Of a stretch of DNA of 64,000 bases, positions 23,968-33,900 are shown piece after piece. The DNA is taken from positions 1 through 64,000 of the forward strand of contig NW_024104557.1 of assembly GCF_003945595.2 (NCBI RefSeq), given 5' to 3'. Origin of the DNA: Pipra filicauda (Eukaryota > Chordata > Aves > Passeriformes > Pipridae). The stretch's first letter is position 1, and each line of letters opens with the position of its first letter. The notes beneath the pieces are model-generated. The model did not search any database. It was not told the DNA's origin and saw only the letters and a list, made by a program, of their open reading frames with translations. The position numbers and the translations under genes are program-made.

Positions 23968-24142
23968 GAACCACAGAATCCCCAAATCATTTAGGTTGGA
24001 AAAGACCTTCATGATCATCGAGTCCACCCTGTGACCAATCCCCACCTTGTCACCCAGCCCAGAGCACTGAGTGCCACGTCCAGTTGTTTCTTGAACACCT
24101 CCAGGGATGGGGACTCCAACAGGTCTTTTCTAGGGATGTGCC
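23968..24142 (-). mobile_element. CR1 LINE 3' fragment, older subfamily
   Basis: AGAACCACAGAATCCCCAAA, CATTTAGGTTGGAAAAGACC, ATCATCGAGTCCACC and CCAGAGCACTGAGTGCCACG. Same type as 29622. Confidence 0.85.
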
Positions 24143-24775
24143 CATTCCCAAGAAACACTGGTTAGGAGTCACCTGGAATAATTTGTAGCCAAAAGAAATG
24201 AAGAAAACATGCAGATGAACTGCTGGAAAATCATCCACTTGCACAGATGCAGTAACAGCCATGTGGTCTGAACCTCACGTGGTGAGGGCATTACCTTGGG
24301 ACAGCCCCTGCCTGAAATTAGGGACATCCAAACCCACCACCTTGTGTGGCTTCACTGCTCACTAAAGAGCCTTTGAAAGGTTTTGGGTTTGTGGTCACAG
24401 AGAGGAAAGGACTGAATTTCAGTCATAGGGATTTCCCTTCGCCACTATTTTTGTCTTTAATCCCCCGTTAGCACAGAAGCCTCGATCTCCAAATATTTCT
24501 GAAGACCTGTTCAAGGAAATCCTTAGCCTGGCTGGGTTTAATTTAGATTTAGATCTTTACTGGCATTATTTGTTCCAAATCTTCCCCCAGCTTTTAAGGT
24601 GAAAGAGGCCTCTACCTGCTCAAGTCTCACTCCCTGCATCACTCACACATCCTGCCCCTGTGGCAGAGTTGGACCAGACACTCCAACCTTGAGAGCAGAA
24701 ATGAGTTGCCATGAAACACAACACAGTGGGAATCATCTCACACTGATTTCCAGCCTTCAAACCTGGAGCACTTCA
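24143..24775. other. Intergenic unique sequence
   Basis: Nothing recognised. Confidence 0.7.
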
Positions 24776-24968
24776 TTGCTCTCCAAAACTCCCTGAGAGG
24801 AGGTTGGAGCCAGGTGGGGGTCGGGCTTTTCTCCCAGTAACAAGTGACAGGATGAGATGAAGCAGCCTCAATTTGTACCAGAGGAAGTTTATATTGGATA
24901 TTAGGGAAAAAAATCTTCATGGGAAGGGTTGTCAAGCCCTGGAACGGGCTGCCCAGGGTTTTCAGCAG
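24776..24968 (+). mobile_element. CR1 LINE internal 3' fragment
   Basis: CTCCAAAACTCCCTGAGAGG, GCCTCAATTTGTACCAGAGG and GGAACGGGCTGCCCAGGG. The last 150 bp of the element is missing. Confidence 0.8.
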
Positions 24969-26169
24969 TGACCTGGGAGTGTACAGGAGACAGAAACCCA
25001 GGGCTGTGGTTCTGCTCCTGAGGCAGAGCCCTGACAAACTGTTCCCTTTGCATAAAACCCTCAGTGACTCTGGAACAAGAAACCAACACAAGCAGGACCT
25101 CATTTTCCTCTGCCACATTTTCATCTTGTCTTCATGCATGTCTTAATTTTGCAGTTTTGTTTTCAAGAACTAGGGCTCTGCTTTGATTATGACCATCATT
25201 TGTATTTAAATTCCTCTTTTAAGGTAAATTTGAAAGTTATCTCAAGGAACAATAAACCATCTTATTTCTCTCATAACAAGTGACCTGAGTCCAGCAAGAA
25301 GGAAGCAGCAAAATCTCAACAGACCAGGGCAAGTCTCACAAGCTTCTTCAGAGGCTTTGGGGAGGAGCTGAGCTCCACTGAGGTCCTGGGTGGAGGTCAC
25401 CCAACATTTGGGTTCCCATCTCGTTGCCCTGCAACTGTTAAATAAACCTGCAGCTCTTTGGCACCCTGAGTCAGACACTTCCCAGAGTCTGATCCTGCAA
25501 TCCACCCAGTGCTTCCTGGAAGGTGCTTTGTCCCACTGGCACAAAGGAATAGATCCAGAAACACTCCCGTTCATTATCACACTTACAGAGTACTTGGAGG
25601 AATCCCAGAGGTCCATATCCAAGTGGGAGGGAGCTGGCAGGCAGCACTTGCATTATTTATCCCTGTAAATTCATTCTGTTACCTGAGGGTTCCATCCATG
25701 CTGCAAATCCAGGCATGCCCAGGCACTGGGAAGTACATCCATGTGAGAAAATTGTTAGAAAGCTCCCCTGTCTAAACCTGGGTGCCAACCTGCACTCTCC
25801 AAATAATTCCAAATAATTCCTAGGCAGGGTTCAGTGCACAGATCAGTCCAGGAACAACTCCCAGCGGGGAGTTTGCATCCAGCCACCCTCTCCTGGAAGG
25901 CAAGTTTACAAGTGTGGAGGAGGGTGTTTTGTGCCAGTTGGCCACAGGGCCCAGGATACACTTAGTTCCTGGATGCACTTAGTTTATTAGCAGAGACGAA
26001 GCTGAATTGCCTCTGCTTGGAGCCTCATTACCGGACATCGATCCGTGAGGCCACCGTGCACTCCCTGAATCCAACCCTCTGGGATGCACTGCCAGCTGGA
26101 TGAGTTCTCCTTCTGGGACAAAGGAGTGATGATCCCTCACACAAGTGGATACGCCTCCAGCCTCGCTGG
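24969..26169. other. Intergenic unique sequence
   Basis: Nothing recognised. A short CAAATAATTC duplication lies at about 25799-25819. Confidence 0.7.
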
Positions 26170-26295
26170 GATGTAAATTTAAGGGGATTTTAAGTGTAGA
26201 TGTGGCACCTGGGGACGGGGGTTAGTGGTGGGGGAACAGTTGGACTCGGTAACCTTAGAGGGCTTTTTCAACCTTTATGATCCTGTGATTCCATA
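26170..26295 (+). mobile_element. CR1 LINE 3' tail
   Basis: GATGTGGCACCTGGGGACGG, CCTTAGAGGGCTTTTTCAAC and GATCCTGTGATTCC, a sense tail of about 125 bp. Confidence 0.8.
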
Positions 26296-26487
26296 AGACT
26301 TCTATAAAATGAGGCATTTGAGAGGGTATTGTGCTATTTGACCTTTGGTCAAAATAAAGAATAAATTGAAAAGACACCTATTTTCCCCCAAATCTGCCTG
26401 CACCAGGATCGGGTGCTGCCCCCACACTGGGTGAGGAAATTGCAGAGGTCTGCACATGAATTACTGGGATTAAGGACTGACAATTAC

Positions 26488-26756
26488 TACGACAAGGGGG
26501 AACATTTTTAAAATAAAAGAGGGTAGATTTAGATTAGATATTAGAGAGAAATTCTTCCCTGTGAGGGTGGTGAGGCCCTGGCACAGGTTGCCCAGAGAAG
26601 CTGTGGCTGCCTCTGGATCCCTGGAAATGTTCCAGGCCAGGTTGGATGGGGCTTGGAGCAACCTGAGCTAGTGGAAGGTGTCCCTGCCCATGGCAGGGGG
26701 GTGGAATGAGATGAGCTTTACGGTCCCTTCCAACCAAACCATTCCATGGTTTGATG
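26488..26756 (+). mobile_element. CR1 LINE 3' fragment
   Basis: From ACGACAAGGGGGAACATTTT through AGATTAGATATTAGAGAG to AACCATTCCATGG, about 270 bp, well preserved. Confidence 0.94.
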
Positions 26757-27511
26757 GTCCCACCAGCAGTATTTCTAAGGCTGAGTGGGACAAGTCACGC
26801 TCCAGCAGCCGTCACTCAACTCAATCACCACCCACAGCTCCTCGCAGCCTTCACACACATTTTCCCAGTGTCCTGGTGCAAAGTCAGCCTCAAAAATCCT
26901 CCGAAATTCACAAATGGTTATTAAGGAAACCAGAGGGATTTTTTCAGATCCAAATCAGGAAAAATACAAAAAGGTTTCTGAGAAATAAACCTCAAGGGAT
27001 GTCAAATGTTTCTGAAGATTCAGTGTGTAACAAAACTGACCTGAGCATCCCATACCCTGTCGTTCCTCTGGAGTTTAAGCTGTTTCTGCACGGGATATTG
27101 GTGACACCTACAGGAAAAACTCATCTGCTCCCTCTGCAGCCCAGAGAGCAGCAGGTAACATCCCACCATTAATATTATCTCCTCATTAAAGGCAGCAGGG
27201 ACCGTGCAGGCAAATAAAACACTCATCACCCACACGAGTGTGTGGTGGCTGCAGGGCAGGGCCATCAGCTGGAGGGTGACAAACAGGACCTGGGAACATC
27301 CAACTTCTCCACATCTGCAAACTACAAATTACAGCAGAGTTAAACAAACTAAATAAAAAGTAGAATTTCTTTAATATTGCTTTTTTTCTGGAGGCACCTC
27401 TCAAGGTTTTGAGTAGTTACAGGACTACAGATAATTCTTACAGGATATTTCTTCAGAAGTTCAGTGTGTTCTCTAATCAGGATGAATTTTAAGGAAGTTA
27501 AATAGAAAGGA
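26757..27511. other. Intergenic unique sequence
   Basis: Nothing recognised. Confidence 0.7.
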
Positions 27512-27802
27512 TGTTGGAGCCAGGGAGGCTCTTCTCCCAGGGAACAAGGGACAGGAGGAGAGGAGACAGCCTCAATATGTACCAGGGGAGATTGGATATT
27601 GGGAAAATTCGTTCATGGAAAGGGTTGTCCATCCCTGGCACAGCTGCCCAGGGCAGTGTTGGAGTCCCCATCCCTGGAGGGATTTAAAAGCCATGTGGAT
27701 GTGGCACTTGGGGACAGGGGTCAGTGGTGGCCTTGGCAGTGCTGGGGAATGGTTGGACTTGATCTTAAGAGGACTTTTCCAACCTAAATGATTCTGTGAT
27801 AT
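27512..27802 (+). mobile_element. CR1 LINE 3' fragment, older subfamily
   Basis: TTGGAGCCAGGGAGGCTCTT, CCCATCCCTGGAGGGATTTA, TGGATGTGGCACTTGGGGAC and AATGATTCTGTGAT. The complete tail is present. Confidence 0.92.
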
Positions 27803-28237
27803 CCAAACACAGCCCCTTCACGAGCTACTCTGAAGAAAATTAATTCTACCCCAGCCCAAACCAGCACAGGAACTCTCATTAAAGAGCCACCATTTCTTAA
27901 ACTTGCAGGCAAAGACACAGAAGAAAATCCAACACTTGTCACTCAGGTTTTATTTTTCCAAGAAACCCTGACCATTACACACAATATAAAATAACCACTG
28001 TCTGAGGAGTACCCTGGAAATAACCACCAGGAAACCTCCAGTTCATAATTGATCTAATTGTGAACCGTTGATAATTGATCTAACCATTCTCCCCATGCCT
28101 CAGAAGGTACCAGAGGACACATCCTCTGTGACACAGAGTGAGTTTGGGACCCACCTAAGAGACAGAAACAGACCCCTGGAACAAAGGGGAGCTGCCTTTA
28201 GGCCTTGGAGTGTTGGTGGGTGAGAGGCTGGACCTGC
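27803..28237. other. Intergenic unique sequence
   Basis: Contains a duplicated word AATTGATCTAA near 28047 and 28073. No gene. Confidence 0.7.
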
Positions 28238-28836
28238 CCCAGCCCAGAAACCTCCTGGGCTGATCCCCAGTGTGGGCAGCAGGGCAGGGGGGGATTGTGC
28301 CCCTCTGCCCCCTCAGCTGAGACCCCCCTGCAGAGCTGCTCCAGCCCTGGGAACAACAGCACAAGGACGTGGAGCTGCTGGAGAGAGTCCAGAGGAGGCC
28401 CCGGAGATGCTGCCAGGGCTGGAGCCCCTCTGCTCTGGAGCCAGGCTGGGAGAGCTGGGGGGGTTCCCCTGGAGAAGAGAAGGCTCCAGGGAGAGCTGAG
28501 AGCCCCTGGCAGGGCCTGAAGGGGCTCCAGGAGAGCTGGAGAGGGACTGGGGACAAGGCATGGAGGGACAGGCCAAGGGGGAATGGCTTCCCAGTGCCAG
28601 AGGGCAGGGTTAGGTGGGATATTGGGAGGGAATTCTTGTCTGCGAGGGTGAGGAGGCCCTGGCACAGGTTGCCCAGAGAAGCTGTGGCTGCCCCTGGATC
28701 CCTGAAAGTGTCCAAGGCCAGGTTGGATGGGTCTTGGAAAAACCTAAGTGGAAAGTGTCCCTGCCCATGGCAGGGGGTGGAACTGGATGGTCTTTAATGT
28801 CCCTTCCAACCCAAACCATTCCATGATTCTATGACT
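28238..28836 (+). mobile_element. CR1 LINE, about 600 bp, twin of copy at 19752
   Basis: Starts near CCCAGCCCAGAAACCTCCTG and ends CCATGATTCTATGAC. In the part shared with 19882-20225 I count only about five differences over 340 bp, so both derive from the same recent source. No intact reading frame. Confidence 0.94.
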
Positions 28837-29621
28837 GACATCCAAAATAAGATTTGAAAGTATTATTATTAAAATAAAACATTGCAATAAAACATTCAGG
28901 CTGTAGATCAGTTCCTTTTTGAGAACTTCCCCCCATGTCCCTGGTTCTACTTTGCTAAAATTTAGCAAATCTCTCAATAAAAGCTGTTTTTCCTGTGACA
29001 GACAGATCTGAATTCATCTTTAGTTCATGACACGAGCAGAAGCAGCTGTGGAGTCCCCAGCTATGACTAATTAGCTACAGCACTGCTTTAGATGTCCCAT
29101 AGCCTCTAATTTGCATTTTCAACTTATTAAAACACTCCCCCCACGAAGAGTGGTTCAAATGGCCACATTAAAGGCACTTCTGAAGCAAGAAAGGGTTTGA
29201 TAACCCAGAACTTCACAACCACAAAGCAAGTGAAATGGGATAAAACCCACAATCCTTCCCTCTTCACTCACAGGGCTGGGGCAGAGCCTGAAAAATGGTT
29301 TCTGATCTAACAGTGACCATCCAAAGGGGGGAAGTTTGTTCTCCATCTCCAGCCCCAAGTTCCTGCATCTTTTTGTGCTGAGACTCGTCCTGATCTAAAA
29401 AAACAAATCCAGAAAGAAATAAGGAAAAAAAAAAAAAGACTGAATTAGTTGCCTGCTCTGGCCTGTTGCTGCCAACACAAGGGAGAGGCAGGAGGCAAAC
29501 CCTCCCTTTGGCTGGACACCAAGGTTAGATCAGCTTGAAACACGACCCATCTATAGCCAAAGCCCTCCCACCTGTACTGGCTCTGCACACGTCAATGTAA
29601 ACCTGATTCTTAAACAAATAA
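28837..29621. other. Intergenic unique sequence
   Basis: Nothing recognised except a short poly-A run near 29427. Confidence 0.7.
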
Positions 29622-30012
29622 CAGAATTATTTAGCTTGGAAATGAGCACTGAGATCAGCAAGTCCAACCTATGACTGAACAGCATCTTTTAAACTAGACC
29701 AGAGCACTGAGTGCCACATCCAGTCCTTCCTTGGACACCTCTGGGGATGGGGATCCACCACCTCCCTGGGCAGCCCATTCCAAGGCCTGACCACCCTTTC
29801 CATGAGGAAATTCCTACCAATGTCCCACCTGACCCTCCCCTGGCACAACTTGAGGTCGTTCCCTCTCCTCCTGTCCCTTGTTCCCTGGGAGCAGAGCCCG
29901 ACCCCCCCCAAGCTCCCCCCTCCTGTCAGGGAGTTGCAGAGCCAGAAGGTCCCCCCTGAGCCTCCTTTTCTCCAGGCTGAGCCCCCCCAAGCTCCTCTGG
30001 GCAGCCTGGTTT
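29622..30012 (-). mobile_element. CR1 LINE 3' fragment, older subfamily, 390 bp
   Basis: AACAGAATTATTTAGCTTGG, CCAGAGCACTGAGTGCCACA, TCCTGTCAGGGAGTTGCAGA and CCTTTTCTCCAGGCTGAGCC. It ends about 230 bp before the DDRGK1 CpG island. Confidence 0.92.
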
Positions 30013-30239
30013 CCTACACTTGTACCAAATTAAGCCAGATCACTACATCAGACAGCTGCCTTTGGGCCAGCTCATTCTCAGCCTCTCCAATTTTGTCACG
30101 GGCACGTTTGCTTTGGTCCAGGCCAGCTCAGGACATCACTCCTGGCACGGCTCCGTCTTCATCCCATTCCCACACACAAGAGACCGAAAGGCGACAGAGA
30201 TCACTCAGAGGTGTAACTTAAGCTTCACCATTACCAGGG

Positions 30240-30900
30240 ACATCCTGACAGCTCTGAGGGCTCGGTGCGGGGTGACGGCTGAGGATCTCCTCAGCCTCAC
30301 CAGCCGCCCGCAGCCGCCGTGCCGGGCGGCCAGGCCCACGGACGGCGTGCTCAGGGGCGGTTTTGCCTCATAGTTTTTAATTCCCGCTCCATTTCCCGCT
30401 TTAACTCCTCCTTTAACTCCTCGTTCCCCTCCTTCCCTCAGCGCCCGCCTAAGGACCCCTCCAGCGGGCTGCCCGCGCCGCGCCTGTCAGCCTCCAGAGT
30501 GCCCGCCGCGCCCCGCCGCCGCAGGCACCCCGCAGGGCAGCCCGCGCCGCGGGGACCTTGCGGCGGGGAAGGGGCCGGGCTGTACCAAGGGTGCCGTGGG
30601 CGGAGTCGGGGCTGCGCCATGGACGCCGCGCTGCTCGCCGCCGCCGCCGTGCTGCTCGCCGTCCTCCTCTTCTTCGCCACCCGTCTCCGCGGGCAAGCCA
30701 GGGCAGGTGGGTTACGGCGCAGCGCGGACCGGACGGGCCGCTCCCCACGCCGCCCCCCCCCCGGGACCGTTCCGGTGGGCGCGGCCCTGCTCTCAACTGG
30801 GTCCGGCGCGGTGCCGCGGGAGCCGCCAGGGGGCGCCACGTCCCGGGGGCTCCCCCTGAGGGGGACCCGCCATGTTGGGGGGTTCTGGGGGGTCCCGGTG
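30240..30900. promoter_or_regulatory. CpG-island promoter and 5'UTR of DDRGK1
   Basis: This is the only strongly GC- and CpG-rich stretch in the window. It spans the gene's 5' flank, exon 1 and the beginning of intron 1. There is no TATA box. GC boxes GGGGCGG (30354-30360) and GGGCGGAG (30598-30605) and an E2F-type TTTCCCGC (30392-30399) are visible. A 12-bp unit CTTTAACTCCTC is tandemly duplicated at 30399-30422. This fits a housekeeping, dispersed-start promoter. The start site cannot be fixed from sequence. A divergent partner gene is possible but none was seen. Confidence 0.8.
30619..30706 (+). CDS. DDRGK1: DDRGK1 coding exon 1 (start codon, membrane anchor)
   Basis: Encodes residues 1-29 plus the first base of codon 30. 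ATG at 30619 has a strong context (G at -3 and G at +4) and begins MDAALL followed by an Ala/Val/Leu/Phe-rich stretch, then TRLRGQARA. This matches the uncleaved N-terminal signal anchor of the family. The frame is open upstream to about 30319, but no upstream Met has protein support, so this start is chosen by homology. The donor is GTGGGT at 30707. Confidence 0.93.
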
Positions 30901-33900
30901 GGCTTAGGGGGTCCTGAGGTGTTTTGGGGCGTCCCAGGGGGGTGTCCTTGTGGTCCTGCTCTGCCTTCCGCCCGCAGGAGCCCCAGGTGGCTCCAAGGCC
31001 TGGTGGTCCTGCCGCAGGGGGCCGGGGGTTCCCGGCCTGAGGCAGCCCCAGGGTGAGGGGCGTGGGTTGGAAGTGTGTGAGGGGCTCTATGAGGGGTTCT
31101 GTCAGGGATTTTTTCCAGGTTCTCACTCCAGGGCTGGGAAGGTGCCCCCAAAGCTCCTCCTGCAAACGGGGAGGGAAATGGAGAACAGAACCTAGAGGGC
31201 CGTGATCAGCGTCCAGTTGGAGGCCTGTCACTTTTGGCGACCCCCAGGGTTCTGTCCTGGGCTCACTGTTGTTTAACTTGTCCATCAATGACTCGCATGA
31301 GGGTTCGTTGCCTCCTCAGCGAGTTCTCTGATGAGACAAAACTGGGGAATGGCCAATACCTCTGAGGGTTTTGTGGCCCTTCAGGGGGACCTCGACAGGC
31401 CGGAGGGATGGGCAGGGAGGAACCTTCTGAAATTCAGCGAGGGCAAATGCAGGTCCTGCACCTGGGGAGGAACAACCCCTATCACCAGCACAGGCTGGGG
31501 GTGACCTGCTGGGGAGCAGCTCTAGGAGAAGGACCTGGGGGACAACGAGCTGTTCCTGAGCCAGGAGTGTGTCCTTGTGCCAAGGAGGCCAATGGGATCA
31601 TGGGGTGCATTGGGAAGAGCATTCCCAGCAGGTCAGGGAGGGGATCCTGCCCCACTGCTCAGCCCTGTGAGGCTCATCTGCAGGGCTGGGTCCAGCTCTG
31701 GCTCCTCAGCACAGCAGGGACGTGGAGCTCATGGAGCGGGTCCAGAGGGGGCTGTGAGGGTCATGAAGGAACTGGAGCAGCTCTGGGAGCAAGAAAGGCT
31801 GGGGGAGCTGGGGCTGTTCAGCCTCCAGAGGAGACACTGAGAGGGGACCTCCCCCATGTCTGTAGGGTCTGCAGGGAGGGGGCAGAGGATGGACCAGGCT
31901 CTGCTTGGGGGGGGCCCAGCAATGGCACAAGAGGAAGGGGCAGGAACTGATGCCCAGGAAGTTCCACCTGGACATGAGGATTGTCCAGAGAGGGTGTGGA
32001 GTCTCCTCACTGGAGATATTCCAGAACTGTGTGGACACAATCCTGTGCCATGTGCTCTGGGATGGCCCTGCTGGAGCAGGGAGGTGGGGCCAGATGGACC
32101 CACTGTGGACCCTCCCAACCTGACCCATCCTGGGATTGTCCCCCCCAGGCTTCTGCTGCAGCTGGGGAGGGAATGGGCTGTGAGGTAACAGGCAGGACTG
32201 CCCCCTTGGTGCTCCCTGGCAGCTCCTGGGTTAATGTTCCTGTCAGACAGGAAGGTGGGCAGGTCCCTTTCCCTCTTCTGTTCCTTTTGGCCACTTCAGG
32301 TGTGTTTTGGGAGCTGGTGGATGATGAAGCACTTCCAGCCCTCCCTCAAACAGCCACTGTGCCACTGCCGACCAGTGTTAGATCACAGAATCCTTTAAGT
32401 TTCTGAAAGGAAAAGACCTTTAAAATCCTCCAGTCCAACCATAAAAAACTCTGCCAGTTCCACTGTGATGGAAGGACCTTTTGTGGGTGGGAGTTGAATG
32501 TTATGGGAAGAAGTCAGATGTGGCCACGGACTTATCAGGCTTGTGTTTCCACAGTGGGAGCAGGGAGGTTGTTTGGCTGCCAGGTCTCAAATTAAGATGT
32601 TTAGCCAGGACAAACACTGAATTCCAGTATCACCACAGGTTTTGCAGATATGGGGTGGTTTGGGGTTGGAGTTTGTGGTATTTTTCTTTTGGGGGAATAG
32701 CTTTGATCATTTTTAATTAAGAGGAAAAAAACCCCCACACCTCCAGTATAAAAAGAGTTATTCAGTGCAAGACTGTGCTGGTAAAGACTCTGTGTTAAAA
32801 GCAGTTTTGGCTGATAGTAATAAAATGAAATACATAAAAAAATAAATGAAATTAAAATTAAATTAATTAAATAATAATTAAGTTTTCCAACACGTTTTCC
32901 CTCACACCTCTGCTTATATAGACCTGGTCTAAATCTTTCTCTTGGAAAGATTTGGAAACGGATGGAATTTCATCGTATTCCTGATGGCTTAGAGCTGAGC
33001 TTTTGGTAAAAGTGAGGGACATCATTTCCTGAGCTGGACTTAGATAAATCAAGGTCTGTGGGGCTTGGGAGGGTTGATTTTCTTTTTAAGCTTTCAGAGT
33101 CCTAAACTGAAGCCCAAACATTTTTTTTAAATACTGTGAATTATTAAAAAAAAAACTTTAATACTGATTTTGAGCAACTTGGTTAAAGTTAGTTTACATT
33201 CAGGATAATTTAATTCTTTCAAAGCTTCTTTTTCAGAGTTAACTTTTTGACACTTCCACATTGGTCTTGCCATTTTTAATTGTGGTTTTAAGGTAATTTC
33301 TCCCTTAATATCCTGGTTTCTGTCATGATAAAATCCTTCACAGAATTTAATCTGGTGGGGATGACTTTGTGCACAACAGAAATTATTTTTTCAAACCTGC
33401 TGGGGCTGTGGGGTGTTTAATATCCGCCAAATTTAGTCTTAAGCAGGAATTTGCTTTCCTGTTCCTTTTTCTTACGTGGAAAATGGAAGTAAATCTGCCA
33501 GGAAATCTACGTTGCCACATGGAAAGGACTTGGAAACCAGAGACATTTGACTTGGAAAAGTGGTGGGAGCTCTCACCTTTCCCTGTTAATGTCCAGGGAT
33601 TGTGGCAGCAGCTTCACTTTATGTTCTGTCATGGAAATTGCCTTTCTAAAATGTCCAGGGCTTGCGTTCTTTAGGGAGTTAAGGATCACAAGAGGTAAAT
33701 CCTGTGCCTTTGTATTTGCTTTGAGAGGTCATTTGGAGCAGCAGAGTGTTCCCAGCAGGATCGTGCCTGGACTTGTTCTGCCGAGAACAGCAAAAAACCC
33801 AAGTAGCATTTCTGGCTTTTTTACATCCGTTTGTGATGAGCTGCAGGAGGACGAAGCCCCTCTGCAGGGAAGCCAAGCACACTTCCACCTGGGGCATCTG

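Noticed and set aside
30319..31056. Longer N-terminus for DDRGK1 starting upstream of 30619
   Set aside because: The frame is open, but the upstream translation is Arg/Pro-rich and unlike DDRGK1. The ATG at 30619 has a strong context and begins the known membrane anchor.
30449..31288. 279- and 237-codon minus-strand frames over the CpG island
   Set aside because: GC-rich DNA has few stops. These are antisense shadows of the DDRGK1 promoter, exon 1 and the CR1 start, rich in Arg/Pro/Ala.
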